A stretch of DNA of 64,000 nucleotides, from assembly GCA_022563595.1 (NCBI GenBank), contig JADFNB010000003.1, positions 62,001 through 126,000 on the forward strand, read 5' to 3'. The DNA is from Gemmatimonadota bacterium (lineage in GTDB: Bacteria; Gemmatimonadota; Gemmatimonadetes; Gemmatimonadales; GWC2-71-9). Position 1 is the first letter of the stretch, and each line of letters starts with the position of its first letter. The translations under genes and the position numbers were made by a program. This document shows, piece by piece, positions 1-8,877 of this stretch. Below the pieces are notes generated by a model. The model saw only the letters and a list, made by a program, of their open reading frames with translations, ran no database searches and had not been told where the DNA came from.

Positions 1-1
1 T

Positions 2-274
2 GAACCGATGGACGGGATGTTCGTCACCGTCTCGCCGCGGGGCGATCAGTTGACGATCGTGGCAGTGCTCGGCATCCGTGCCGAGCGAAGCGGTTTCAGC
101 CAGATCTCGCTCGCGGTCCATCCCTCGGAAGTGGCCGCGGCACGCGATCAGATCCGCCCCGACCGCTTCGCACCGTTGATGGAAGGCGGTGCGCCAGCAG
201 GATTCCGCTCGGTTGCATCGGCTGCCGAGCTACTGGTGCTCACGCAACTCGCGTTAGAGCATGTCGCACGGTAG
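2..274 (+). CDS. Hypothetical protein, 3' part only
   Basis: The reading frame is open to the left edge of the window and ends at a TAG 14 bases before polX, so the start probably lies outside the window; the ATG at 8 is only the first visible one. The visible 90 or so residues form a mixed alpha/beta sequence with no signal peptide, membrane segment or motif I recognise. It lies in the same direction as polX and may be co-transcribed with it. No function is assigned. Confidence 0.5.
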   Translation, partial: EPMDGMFVTVSPRGDQLTIVAVLGIRAERSGFSQISLAVHPSEVAAARDQIRPDRFAPLMEGGAPAGFRSVASAAELLVLTQLALEHVAR

Positions 275-288
275 GTTCCGGGACCGCA

Positions 289-2010
289 ATGGATAAGTCC
301 GACGTCGCCAGAGTACTCGGTCAGATCGCTGCTTTTCTCGAACTAAGAGGGGAGGACCAGTTCCGGGTCCGTGCCTACAAAGCGGCGGCACGGGCGGTCA
401 CCTCGTATCCGGAAGACCTGCAGCAGGCACTGGCCTCCGGCGCGCTCACAGAGCTGAAGGGGATCGGACCCGCCACACTGGATATCATCGACGAGATCTT
501 GACGGGAGGCCGCAGCCACGTCCTCGATGAGCTGCGCGAGCAAATCCCACCCGGTCTGGTCGAGATGCTCCAGATTTCTGGGCTCGGCGTCGCGAAGATC
601 CGGCAGATCCACGAGAGCCTCGGAATCGATAGCCTTGCAGAACTCGAGGAAGCGGCCCGAAGCGGCCGGCTGGCTGGGCTACCGCGGTTCGGAAAGAAGA
701 CAGCGGAGAACATCCTCAAGGGGATCGACTTCCTGCGTCATGTGAGCGGGCATCGGTTGTTCCATCACGCGCGCAAGGAAGCTCGGGCCCTCGCCGACGT
801 GCTCTCCGCCACTCCGGGCGTTCGCCGTGCTGAGGTCGCAGGAAGCATACGGCGGTGCCGGGAGATCATCCGGGATTTGGACTTCGTCGTGCTGCTCGAC
901 GGGCCCCCTGCTCCCTTCTTCAACCGGCTTGCTACGGCGCCCGGGGTCACTCAATCGATCCCAGCCGGAGACCGCCGTGTCACGCTCCGCTTCCAGAGCG
1001 GGAGCGTGGCCGAGATCCATGCCGCCAGTGAACCTCAGTTCGGTTTCCAGCTCGTACGGGCGACGGGCAGCGAAGAGCACGTGGCCGCACTGGCCGCCCG
1101 GGCGAGAGCGCGCGGTCTGTCATGGGAAGATGACGGCCTGGCACATGACGGCACGCTCCTACCGACGCCGACGGAGGAATCGGTCTACGATGCGCTCGAT
1201 CTCCAATGGATTCCACCGGAACTGCGCGAGGCGACTGGCGAGATCGAGGCCGCGGCGGCAGGAACACTACCCGACCTCATCCGGCTCGAGGACCTGCAGG
1301 GTTTCCTGCACTGCCACACAGACTATTCCGACGGCGCCAGCCGCGTCTCAGATTGGGCTGCGGCAGCCGCGGAGCGCGGCTACACCTACCTGGGAATAAC
1401 CGACCATAGCCAAGCCCTGACGGACGCCGGCGGTCTCCTCGCGCGCGACATCGCTCGGCAGCACGCGGAAGTAGACGCCGTGAACCGGGACTTCCCGCAT
1501 CTTCGCGTCCTCAAAGGCGTGGAAGCAGATATTCTCGAGGACGGATCACTCGATTACACTCCTCAGGTCCGCGCCGATTTCGAGTTCATCATAGCGTCAG
1601 TCCACAGCCACCTCACCCTCAGCACCGACCAGATGACGGCGCGCGTGCTCACCGCAATGGATGATCCGACGATGACGATCCTCGGCCATCCGACCGGCCG
1701 ACTGCTCCTGTCGCGCGATCCGTTCCCGCTGGACCTGGAGCGCGTGTTCGAAACGGCTGCGGAACGTGGCATCGCCGTGGAGATCAACGCTGACCCACAG
1801 CGGCTCGACCTCGACTGGCGTGTGCTTCGCCAAGCGAGCGCAGCGGGTGTCACGATCTCGCTCGGGGCGGACGCGCACAACACCGCCGGGATGGCGAACG
1901 TGGAGATCGGCATCGGGATCGCGCGCAAGGGTTGGCTCACCGCGGCAACCGTGCTCAATACGCGTTCCACCGATGAGTTCCTGGCTTTCGCGAGACGGAG
2001 AGGCCAGTGA
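289..2010 (+). CDS. polX: DNA polymerase/3'-5' exonuclease PolX
   Basis: Bacterial family X DNA polymerase, 573 aa, the usual length; the family fills short gaps in base-excision repair. Helix-hairpin-helix motifs lie in the first 150 residues (GIGPAT near 58-63, GLGVAK near 98-103). The polymerase palm has the AGSIRR motif at 184-189 and the metal-binding pair DLD at 196-198. The C-terminal PHP domain carries the metal ligands of the exonuclease: HCHTDYSDG at 341-349, TDH 371-373, E412, H439/H441, H467 and the ADAH motif at 527-530, so both activities look intact. Its stop overlaps the GTG start of nth by 4 bases, which fits a shared repair operon. The ATG at 289 is the first in-frame start after the upstream stop. 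Confidence 0.95.
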   Translation: MDKSDVARVLGQIAAFLELRGEDQFRVRAYKAAARAVTSYPEDLQQALASGALTELKGIGPATLDIIDEILTGGRSHVLDELREQIPPGLVEMLQISGLGVAKIRQIHESLGIDSLAELEEAARSGRLAGLPRFGKKTAENILKGIDFLRHVSGHRLFHHARKEARALADVLSATPGVRRAEVAGSIRRCREIIRDLDFVVLLDGPPAPFFNRLATAPGVTQSIPAGDRRVTLRFQSGSVAEIHAASEPQFGFQLVRATGSEEHVAALAARARARGLSWEDDGLAHDGTLLPTPTEESVYDALDLQWIPPELREATGEIEAAAAGTLPDLIRLEDLQGFLHCHTDYSDGASRVSDWAAAAAERGYTYLGITDHSQALTDAGGLLARDIARQHAEVDAVNRDFPHLRVLKGVEADILEDGSLDYTPQVRADFEFIIASVHSHLTLSTDQMTARVLTAMDDPTMTILGHPTGRLLLSRDPFPLDLERVFETAAERGIAVEINADPQRLDLDWRVLRQASAAGVTISLGADAHNTAGMANVEIGIGIARKGWLTAATVLNTRSTDEFLAFARRRGQ

Positions 2011-2720
2011 GCGCAGGACGAGAGCGAATCAAGCCGGTCATCCGGAAGCTCAAGCGCAAGTACCCCGGCGCCCGGTGTTCTCTAGGCTATGCGAACCCAC
2101 TCCAACTGCTCGTCGCGACGATCCTGAGCGCTCAGTGCACCGACGAGCGCGTGAACATCGTGACACGCGACCTCTTTCCCCGATACCCGAGCGCGCGTCA
2201 CTACGCCGAGGCACACCCGAAAGAACTGGAGGAGATCATTAGGTCAACCGGATTCTTCCGGAACAAGACGAAATCGTTGATCGGGATGGGTCAGGCGTTG
2301 GCAGAGCGGTACGACGGCGCGGTTCCGCGAACCATGGCCGAGCTGGTGGAGATTCCCGGCGTCGGACGCAAGACCGCCAACGTCGTGCTCGGCAACGCGT
2401 TCGGTATAGACGAAGGGATAGTGGTGGACACGCACGTGAAGCGTATCACCACGCGGCTTGGTTTTACAAAGCAGACCAGTCCCGACAAGATCGAGCAGGA
2501 TCTCATGGAACTGGTTCCAAAGAAAGATTGGACGATCTTCCCTCACCTGATGATCCACCATGGCCGTGCCATCTGTCAGGCGTTGAAGCCGCACTGCGAG
2601 ATCTGCCCGATCCGTTCCCTGTGCCCGTTTCCCGCCGGCAAGAGCGGTAACGCTGAACGACGCGGCGCTCGCCACCTTCCGGCCCCGCAAGATCGTCACC
2701 CGGCTGGGGCCGGGGAGTAA
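2007..2720 (+). CDS. nth: Endonuclease III (DNA glycosylase/AP lyase)
   Basis: Base-excision repair glycosylase for oxidised pyrimidines. The HhH-GPD core is complete: IPGVGRKTA with the catalytic lysine K122 and VDTHV with the catalytic aspartate D141. The [4Fe-4S] ligands C190, C197, C200 and C206 have the canonical C-x6-C-x2-C-x5-C spacing. It starts at GTG, overlapping the polX stop as GTGA. The protein should end soon after the last cysteine, but here it runs about 30 residues further in a low-quality, Arg/Pro-rich tail. That tail is read out of frame through what looks like the end of another gene (the relic at 2632-2830), so the native C-terminus was probably replaced by a deletion junction. 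The enzyme core should still be active. Confidence 0.95.
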   Translation: MSAGRERIKPVIRKLKRKYPGARCSLGYANPLQLLVATILSAQCTDERVNIVTRDLFPRYPSARHYAEAHPKELEEIIRSTGFFRNKTKSLIGMGQALAERYDGAVPRTMAELVEIPGVGRKTANVVLGNAFGIDEGIVVDTHVKRITTRLGFTKQTSPDKIEQDLMELVPKKDWTIFPHLMIHHGRAICQALKPHCEICPIRSLCPFPAGKSGNAERRGARHLPAPQDRHPAGAGE

Positions 2721-2830
2721 GACCGAGTCGCTTCCGGCCGCGGTCCGCGCCGCCTTCGATGGCGAGACACACCGCGCGTATGTGTGCGTCGGCACGCAGT
2801 GCGAACCTCCGGTCACGATGGCGGAACAGC
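2632..2830 (+). pseudogene. Relic of a YyaL/DUF255-type thioredoxin-domain protein C-terminus
   Basis: In the frame of the downstream DUF6941 gene, and open upstream of its ATG, about 65 codons read as a plausible protein end. Key segments are LNDAALATFRPRKIV, a middle LPAAVRAAF, and RAYVCVGTQCEPPVT. From memory, the pattern 'AYVC-x4-C-x2-PVT' at the very end resembles the C-terminus of YyaL/SPATA20-type (DUF255) proteins. No start codon or N-terminal 600 residues are present. The segment overlaps the out-of-frame tail of nth and runs in frame into the next ORF. I read it as the leftover of a deletion that joined nth to the end of a lost gene. It could instead be a chance reading frame. Confidence 0.5.
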
Positions 2831-2844
2831 GAGGTGTTGACGCG

Positions 2845-3270
2845 ATGAAAGTCGACTTCGCCGTAGCCTGCGACTACGCACTGGTGGACCAGTACGGAAA
2901 ACTCTCCGTGCTGGGGATTTTTCAGCACATCTGGGTGGCCAACTTTCCCACGGTTCATCCCCGTATGCACCTCGTCGTGCGCCTCAAAGGCAAGCGGACC
3001 GAGATCGGCGAGCACCGGATCGTGATTCGCCTCCTCGACGCAGAACAAAACGAGGTGCTCAGTGGCACTGGAACGGTGACGTTCAGCGAGCCCCCGGCAG
3101 GCGTACTCGAGATCGAGGCGGGAACGGTGTTGGCGTTCGACGTGCCGTTTCAACGTTCGGGCCGCTACCAGTTCGAGGTCACCGTGGACGGCAGCGTCGA
3201 GGCCGTAGTCCCGATCACGGTGAGCCAATCGCCTCGCGCGGAACGCACGGACACCTCTAACCTGCACTGA
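2845..3270 (+). CDS. DUF6941 family protein
   Basis: About 141 aa beginning MKVDFAVACDYALVD, which matches my memory of the start of DUF6941 proteins: a short beta-rich domain whose function is unknown. The sequence alternates short hydrophobic strands (LSVLGIFQHIW, HLVVRLKG, RIVIRLLD, YQFEVTVDG) and looks like a beta-sandwich. I place the start at the ATG at 2845 because the in-frame ORF upstream (from 2782) encodes the relic described above. No signal peptide or membrane segment is seen. It is followed after 11 bases by the glycosyltransferase, so translation may be linked, but the context does not reveal its job. Confidence 0.65.
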   Translation: MKVDFAVACDYALVDQYGKLSVLGIFQHIWVANFPTVHPRMHLVVRLKGKRTEIGEHRIVIRLLDAEQNEVLSGTGTVTFSEPPAGVLEIEAGTVLAFDVPFQRSGRYQFEVTVDGSVEAVVPITVSQSPRAERTDTSNLH

Positions 3271-3281
3271 CCGACCAGTCC

Positions 3282-4958
3282 TTGGCATATCAACGCCTCG
3301 TTCGGTCCGTCAGCCTCGCCGTCGTCGTCGGCTGTCTCGGATACGGCCTTGGCGGCTACCCGCTCATCGAACCCGACGAAGGGAGGAACGCCGAGGTGGC
3401 CCGCGAGATGGCCGAGACGAACGATTACGTGCTCCCCACGCTGAACGGTCTCCCTTATCTCGACAAGCCGATCTTGTTCTTCGCGGCCGGAGCACTCGTC
3501 ATGGAGCTGGCCGGCCCGAGCGAGATTGCCGCCCGCCTTCCGGCGTTGGTGTTCACGCTGCTCACCCTCTTGGTCGTCGCGTGGCTCGGTCGGCGGCTCT
3601 TTGGAGCGGAAGGGGCATGGATAGCAGCTCTCGTTTGCGGCGCGTCGCCGTTCACGATCGCATACGCCCGAACGGTGATCTTCGATAGCGCCGTGACATT
3701 GTGGATCGTGGTGGCGCTGGCGGCGTTCTACGCCGCGACGGAACGACCCGACGACGACAGAACATGGCGGTGGTCGGTGCTGGCCTGGATAGCGATCGGC
3801 CTCGGGGTACTGACCAAGGGCCCCGTGGCCCTCGCCATCCCTCTGATGGTCGCGATCCCCTACGCCGTGTGGCGGCGGGCGTGGAAAGCGGTGTTGGATC
3901 CCGTCGGCATGCTGGCGTTCGTCGCCGTGGTACTGCCGTGGGTGCTCCTCGTCTCACGGCGGATTCCCGACTTCCTGCACTACGTCTTGGTCGTCGAGAC
4001 CGTAGAGCGATTGACCACGGACGCGCTGGGCCGCACCGGGCCGATCTGGTATTTCTTTCCCATTCTCCTCGGCGCTGCGCTCCCCTGGACCGTGGTCGTG
4101 CTGGCCTGTATCGACCGTCGGACAATCAAACCCGCCGCCTGGGACCGTCGCTCGGTCTTTCTGGTGCTCTGGATCGCGGCACCACTGCTTTTCTTTACGT
4201 TGTCGCAGTCCAAGCGTCCCCAGTATATCCTTCCGCTCATACCGGCGGTGGGGCTGCTGACTGCCCAGCTGTGGACGGCTCCACGGTGCCGCGCCCGCGG
4301 TGCACGAGCGGGTGGAATCACACTGCTCGTGCTCGGTCTGGGAATCGCGGCGACTCGTCATTGGATCGTCGGTTTGTTTGAGACCACGGAAGCGGTCGCG
4401 GCCGTGATTCCCTCCACCGCCCTGCTGCTCGGCGGGTTTTGCATCCTCTGCGGCGCCGTAACCGTGCTGCTTGCACACACACGTGACCTCGCTCTTCTGG
4501 CGCTAGCCGTGCCGGTGATCGCGATCCCCATCGTCGCCATGCCACTGATGCGCGCGATCGCCGAGGATCGATCGAGCGCGGCGCTCGCGGGTACACTCGC
4601 GCGCGTTGCTCCCTCGGGTGCGGAGGTCGTTGCGATCGGTGTCTACCCACTCTCCCTCGCGTTCTACCTCGGCCGCCACCTCACCCTCGTGACGGCCGAC
4701 GGGAGCGAGCTGACCAGCAACTATGTCGCCCGACACGACGACGTCCTGCGGCGTATTCCGGGGAGCACGTTGCGCCCGCCGGGATGGTGGGCCGAAGCCC
4801 TGACCTTTTGTGAGCGTCCCCGGATCTTCCTGACTCGGCGCGACGCCGAGGAGGTGCGGGCACGGCTCGCCGAACGTCTCCCGATCCTGGCGGAGACCCG
4901 CAAGTTCGCTGCATACGGTCCGTGCGGTGTGGCGGACCTGGCGCGATCCGAAGACTGA
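3282..4958 (+). CDS. ArnT/PMT-type membrane glycosyltransferase (GT39/GT83-like)
   Basis: A 558-aa polytopic membrane protein with roughly a dozen hydrophobic segments. The acidic motif PDEGR at 31-35, followed by NAEVAREM in the first outer loop, is the signature of the ArnT/PMT superfamily, which moves a sugar from a polyprenyl-phosphate donor to lipid A, protein or another envelope acceptor. PYLDKPILFF further on is also typical. The start is a TTG at 3282; an ATG alternative that keeps the first membrane helix is not available. AsnB starts 1 base after the stop, suggesting one transcript and perhaps a cell-surface polysaccharide or glycolipid pathway. The exact substrate cannot be told. 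Confidence 0.85.
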   Translation: MAYQRLVRSVSLAVVVGCLGYGLGGYPLIEPDEGRNAEVAREMAETNDYVLPTLNGLPYLDKPILFFAAGALVMELAGPSEIAARLPALVFTLLTLLVVAWLGRRLFGAEGAWIAALVCGASPFTIAYARTVIFDSAVTLWIVVALAAFYAATERPDDDRTWRWSVLAWIAIGLGVLTKGPVALAIPLMVAIPYAVWRRAWKAVLDPVGMLAFVAVVLPWVLLVSRRIPDFLHYVLVVETVERLTTDALGRTGPIWYFFPILLGAALPWTVVVLACIDRRTIKPAAWDRRSVFLVLWIAAPLLFFTLSQSKRPQYILPLIPAVGLLTAQLWTAPRCRARGARAGGITLLVLGLGIAATRHWIVGLFETTEAVAAVIPSTALLLGGFCILCGAVTVLLAHTRDLALLALAVPVIAIPIVAMPLMRAIAEDRSSAALAGTLARVAPSGAEVVAIGVYPLSLAFYLGRHLTLVTADGSELTSNYVARHDDVLRRIPGSTLRPPGWWAEALTFCERPRIFLTRRDAEEVRARLAERLPILAETRKFAAYGPCGVADLARSED

Positions 4959-4959
4959 A

Positions 4960-6810
4960 ATGTGCGGGATCTACGGAATGGTCTCGCTCGGCGGCGCCCC
5001 GCTGGGCCATCCGGAAGCCCTCTCCGGCATGTGCGCAGCCCTGCGACACCGCGGCCCCGACGGACGGGGCCGGTGGTGCAGCCCCTCGGCGGCGCTGGGC
5101 GCCACACGGTTACGGGTGGTCGATCTCGACGCAAAAGCGGACCAACCCTTCACAGATCCTGCCGGGAACGTGACGGTGGTGGTGAACGGCGAGATCTACA
5201 ATGCCGCTGATCTGCGCCGCCGCTATGCCGGCTTTCCGTTCCGCTCACGATCGGACGCCGAGTGCGTGTTGCCTCTGTATCTGGATGGCGGCCCGGATGC
5301 ACTGGCAGCGCTGGACGGGATGTTCGCCGTCGCCGTGTGGGACGGCCGGGCCGGCCGTCTGATCCTGGCCCGCGACCGCGCCGGCGAGAAGCCGCTTTTC
5401 TATTGGCGCGGCGGTGACGAGCTACATTTCGCCTCCGAGATCGGGGCCCTCCTGGCGAATGCGCAGATCACGCGACGACTCGACGCGGAAGCCATCAGAC
5501 AATACGTGCTGCGCGGATACTTTCCCCAACCACGCACGCCGTTCGCCGAGGTGTTCCAGGTCCCCGCGGGATGCATTCTGTCCGCACAGGCCGACGGCGT
5601 CACCATCCGGCGTTACTGGAGGCCGGAAACCCTGCCGATCCGCCCCGGCCCACCCGACATCCCGCATCTGCGCCGGGTCATTGCGACGGCGGTCGAAAAG
5701 CAGCTCCTCTCCGACGTGCCGATCGGGGTGTTCACGAGCGGTGGCCTCGATTCCGCTATCCTCGCGTGTCTGGCCGCCCGCCGTCTCGGGCGCGACCGGA
5801 CGCATACGTTCTCGATCGGCTTCCCCGAACGGGCGTACGACGAGCGTCCGTTCGCCCGCAGGCTCGCCAAAGCCATCGGTGTTCGGCACACCTCGATCGA
5901 GGCCGATCCCGAGGCGCTCCTTCGTGCCCTGGACGATCTCGTCGCTCTCGGCGAACCACTCGGCGATCCTGCAGCCATGCCTACGGTCCTGCTGGCACGC
6001 GCTGCGCGGAAGCACGTCACCGTGGTCCTCAGTGGAGAAGGCGGTGACGAGTTGTTCGGCGGTTATCCCACTTACATAGGCCACCACCTCGCGGCTCGAT
6101 ATCGCGCCCTGCCCCGCATCGTTCGCGCAGGGATCCGGGCGGCGCTCTCCGCCGTTCCGTCATCGACCGGGCGTGTGCCATTCGAGTATCTGGCAAAGCG
6201 CTTCGTCGCCGAGGCGGAACGCCCGTGGCAGCAACGGCATCGCGCCTGGTTCGGCTCGGGTCTGCCAACCTCGGTCTGCACGTTCGCAGCACTTGTTTGC
6301 CCGGACAGCGAGCAGATTCCCGAGATCAGCGGGATCGACGACATCGGTCGGGCGATGCGTCTCGACTACGTGACGGCGTTGCGCGATCGGCTGCTTGTCA
6401 AGGTCGACCGCGCGACGATGCTCGCTTCCCTCGAGGCACGCGCTCCATATCTCGACGAGGCGGTGACACGCGCCGCCCTCGCGATCCCCGGAACGGTCCA
6501 CGTTCGCGGATCGGCGACAAAGCGCGTGTTGCGGGAGGTGGCACGTCCGTGGGTCCCTTCGTTTATTCTGCGCAGGCGCAAGCGCGGCCTCAGTGTCCCG
6601 ATCTCCAGGTGGATCAACGGCGGGCTCGCACGGGAGGTCGATCGGGCCTTGGACCGCGAGCGCTTGGACGCTCAGGGGATCTGTGACGGGCGCGTAGTGA
6701 CCCGACTGCTGGCCGAGCATCGCGCGCGGCGCGCCAATCACAGCCGTGGACTGTGGACGATATTCGTTCTGCAACGGTGGATGGAACACTGGCGATTGGG
6801 GGTCATGTGA
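4960..6810 (+). CDS. asnB: Asparagine synthetase (glutamine-hydrolysing), AsnB-like
   Basis: 616 aa. I start it at the ATG at 4960 because this places the nucleophilic cysteine at position 2 (MCGIYG) as needed for the class II glutaminase domain. The N-terminal half has RHRGPDG and the NGEIYN motif. The C-terminal synthetase half has the ATP-pyrophosphatase loop SGGLDS at 260-265 and SGEGGDELFGGY. Many AsnB paralogues beside glycosyltransferases amidate sugars or surface polymers rather than make free asparagine, and the adjacent ArnT-like gene makes that possible here. The stop overlaps the next gene as TGATG. Confidence 0.9.
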   Translation: MCGIYGMVSLGGAPLGHPEALSGMCAALRHRGPDGRGRWCSPSAALGATRLRVVDLDAKADQPFTDPAGNVTVVVNGEIYNAADLRRRYAGFPFRSRSDAECVLPLYLDGGPDALAALDGMFAVAVWDGRAGRLILARDRAGEKPLFYWRGGDELHFASEIGALLANAQITRRLDAEAIRQYVLRGYFPQPRTPFAEVFQVPAGCILSAQADGVTIRRYWRPETLPIRPGPPDIPHLRRVIATAVEKQLLSDVPIGVFTSGGLDSAILACLAARRLGRDRTHTFSIGFPERAYDERPFARRLAKAIGVRHTSIEADPEALLRALDDLVALGEPLGDPAAMPTVLLARAARKHVTVVLSGEGGDELFGGYPTYIGHHLAARYRALPRIVRAGIRAALSAVPSSTGRVPFEYLAKRFVAEAERPWQQRHRAWFGSGLPTSVCTFAALVCPDSEQIPEISGIDDIGRAMRLDYVTALRDRLLVKVDRATMLASLEARAPYLDEAVTRAALAIPGTVHVRGSATKRVLREVARPWVPSFILRRRKRGLSVPISRWINGGLAREVDRALDRERLDAQGICDGRVVTRLLAEHRARRANHSRGLWTIFVLQRWMEHWRLGVM

Positions 6811-7385
6811 TGACGCGAGATGAAGCTCTCGCACTGATGCACGAGTACACGGAATCACACGCGCTCCGCAAGCATATGTACGCCGTGGAGCTGGCAATGC
6901 GTGCTTACGCGCAACGGTTCGACGGGGACGAGGAAGCCTGGGGTCTGGTCGGCCTGCTGCACGACTTCGACTACGACCGCCACCCCAACCACGAACACAA
7001 CGCAACGAAAGGACACCCGTCTTTCGGGGTGGGGCTCCTGCGTGGGCGCGGGGTATCCGAAGAGGTACTGGAGGCCATCCTCGGACACGCGCCGTACACC
7101 GGTGTCCCGCGCGAAAGCCGCATGGCAAAGACGCTTTTTGCCGTGGACGAGTTGTGCGGGTTCCTGGTGGCGTGCGCGCTGGTCCGTCCGTCGAGGAGCT
7201 TGAAGGACCTCGAGTACAAGAGCTTCAAGAAGAAATTCAAGGACAAGGCGTTCGCCCGAGGCGTGAGCCGTGACGACATCCAACTTGGCGCAGAGCAGCT
7301 CGGCATCCCGATGGACGAGCACGTACGGTTCACGATCGAGGCACTGCGCACGGACGAGGAACGCATAGGGTTGGGCCCCAAGTGA
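6810..7385 (+). CDS. HD-domain protein
   Basis: 191 aa from the ATG that shares its A with the asnB stop. The sequence has the metal-binding HD pair at H51-D52 (GLLHDFDYDRHPN) and further histidines (H61, H63, H69 and GHAPYTG), the layout of small HD hydrolases acting on nucleotides or phosphoesters. An upstream histidine (H17 or H22) may complete the site. It is a single-domain protein with no sensor or membrane part. An overlapping start with asnB indicates translational coupling. The substrate is not predictable from sequence. Confidence 0.75.
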   Translation: MTRDEALALMHEYTESHALRKHMYAVELAMRAYAQRFDGDEEAWGLVGLLHDFDYDRHPNHEHNATKGHPSFGVGLLRGRGVSEEVLEAILGHAPYTGVPRESRMAKTLFAVDELCGFLVACALVRPSRSLKDLEYKSFKKKFKDKAFARGVSRDDIQLGAEQLGIPMDEHVRFTIEALRTDEERIGLGPK

Positions 7386-7480
7386 GGCGGGCGGCGGGCC
7401 AAAAGCCGACGCTCAACCACCGACTCACTGGATCGCCCGCGGGACCGGGCGGTCACGGCGGGGAATAGGGTTCTCAACGG

Positions 7481-8044
7481 GTGCGACCGACCGTGCGTAC
7501 TTCTGGGGTACAGGACGCGGAACTCGCGAAACGGGCCCAACGGGGCGACCGCGACGCGTTCGGTGAGCTGGTGGTCCGCTATGCGGGACAGGCACGGCGG
7601 GTTGCCCGCGCGATCCTCGCGAGCCCCGACGACGCTGATGATGCTGCCCAGGATGGCTTCCTCGCGGCGTTACGGCACCTGGATCGATACGACCCGGTGC
7701 GTCCGTTCGGCCCGTGGTTGATCCGCATCGTTGCCAATGCCGCAATGGACCGGCGGCGGCGGCGGCGGGTCCGCCAGACGGAAGCGCTCTCACCGGTGAC
7801 GCCGAGCGTCGACCCGGGCCCGGCCCAGGTGACCGATCGCCGCGCGTTTCATGCGGCGCTGCGGGCGGCGCTGGAGCGGCTGCCTGAGCGTCAACGCGCC
7901 GCCGTGGTGCTGTTCGACGTCGAAGGATACAGTCACCGCGAAGTAGCCCGGATGCTCGACGTGCCCGAGGGGACGGCGCGCTCGGATGTGTTTCATGCGC
8001 GGCGCGCGCTGCGGAAGGTGCTCGCTGCTTGGCGGGAATGGTAA
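7481..8044 (+). CDS. ECF-type RNA polymerase sigma factor
   Basis: 187 aa with the two sigma regions of extracytoplasmic-function factors. Region 2 shows DAFGELVVRYAGQA, the acidic DDADDAAQDGFLAAL and FGPWLIRIVANAAMD. A basic, proline-containing linker follows, then region 4 with LPERQRAAVVLFDVEGYSHREVA and GTARSDVFHARRAL as the DNA-binding helices. It starts at GTG 7481; a second GTG lies 12 bases on. The next gene, 11 bases downstream, encodes a small membrane protein that fits an anti-sigma factor, and the envelope efflux genes after it are the likely regulon. Confidence 0.9.
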   Translation: MRPTVRTSGVQDAELAKRAQRGDRDAFGELVVRYAGQARRVARAILASPDDADDAAQDGFLAALRHLDRYDPVRPFGPWLIRIVANAAMDRRRRRRVRQTEALSPVTPSVDPGPAQVTDRRAFHAALRAALERLPERQRAAVVLFDVEGYSHREVARMLDVPEGTARSDVFHARRALRKVLAAWREW

Positions 8045-8055
8045 GGAGTAATCCG

Positions 8056-8418
8056 ATGAATGAGCACTCCGCGTTCGACCACGAGCGTGACGACCGGCTC
8101 GGTGACGTGCTGCGCGCTGCGCTGAACGTTCCGAGCGAGGATTTATTCATCCGCCGGGTCCTGGTGCGGGTCACCGAACCCTTGACGTGGTGGGAGGTGC
8201 TCGGCGGATGGGCCCGACCCGGCTTGGCGGCGGCTCTCCTGCTGGTGGCTGCGGCAGGGTTCTGGCTGGGACGGACCGTCCGTACCGGGGACCCAACGGT
8301 CGCGCTCGAGGAGATGTTGAGCGCTTCCGCAGGCAACGGGACCATGACCGCTCTACTCTCGTCGGCGAGACCGCCCAACGTGGACGTGCTCTTCGCGTCG
8401 ACGAACGGCAACGAATAA
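8056..8418 (+). CDS. Small membrane protein, probable anti-sigma factor
   Basis: 120 aa starting at the ATG 8 bases after a good ribosome site (AAGGAG at 8043-8048). A cytoplasmic N-terminal helix region (about 1-50, with ERDDRLGDVLRAAL) precedes one membrane segment at about 55-72, then a short outer tail. The order sigma factor then single-pass membrane protein is the standard arrangement of ECF sigma/anti-sigma pairs. No zinc-finger HxxxCxxC motif is present, so it is not the ZAS type, and I recognise no family. The role is inferred from position and topology. Confidence 0.6.
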   Translation: MNEHSAFDHERDDRLGDVLRAALNVPSEDLFIRRVLVRVTEPLTWWEVLGGWARPGLAAALLLVAAAGFWLGRTVRTGDPTVALEEMLSASAGNGTMTALLSSARPPNVDVLFASTNGNE

Positions 8419-8457
8419 CATGCCGCTGCCGGCAACTGTCTTGGATAGGACAAGAAG

Positions 8458-8877
8458 ATGCTGAACCGATCGAAACTGTACGCCGTCGGCCTGCTACTCG
8501 GCGTCTTCACCGCCGGACTGGTGGTGGGCGGGGCCGTGTCGGCGGCTTGGGGCGACCGCGGCGCCGCGGAAAGCACGGCGCGGGATAGAGATCGACATCC
8601 GAGCTACACCGATCGTCTTCAACAGGAGCTGGACCTCACCCAGGACCAGCGGGATAGCGTCGAGCGGATCCTGGCGGGCTATCAGAGCGCCATGAGAGAG
8701 TTGTGGACGGAGTTGCGTCCCCGCATGGACACGATCCGCACCGAGGTCCGCTCCCATATCATGTCGTTGTTGGACGACGCACAGCGGGGCGCCTATCGGG
8801 CGCGCAATGCGCGAGTAGACAGCATCCGCGCCGCGCGGGACCGCAACGGCCGCCGGGGAGGATCTCATGATCGGTAA
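8458..8877 (+). CDS. Spy/CpxP-like periplasmic protein
   Basis: 139 aa with an N-terminal signal or anchor (LYAVGLLLGVFTAGLVVGG) and a mostly helical, highly charged remainder. The segment LQQELDLTQDQRDSVERIL resembles the LTxxQ motif of the Spy/CpxP/ZraP group, periplasmic chaperone-like sensors of envelope stress and metals. The helix continues to the C-terminus with many Arg and Asp. It lies between the anti-sigma candidate and the TolC gene, with which it overlaps by 11 bases. A stress-sensing or chaperone role in the efflux cluster is inferred. Confidence 0.7.
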   Translation: MLNRSKLYAVGLLLGVFTAGLVVGGAVSAAWGDRGAAESTARDRDRHPSYTDRLQQELDLTQDQRDSVERILAGYQSAMRELWTELRPRMDTIRTEVRSHIMSLLDDAQRGAYRARNARVDSIRAARDRNGRRGGSHDR

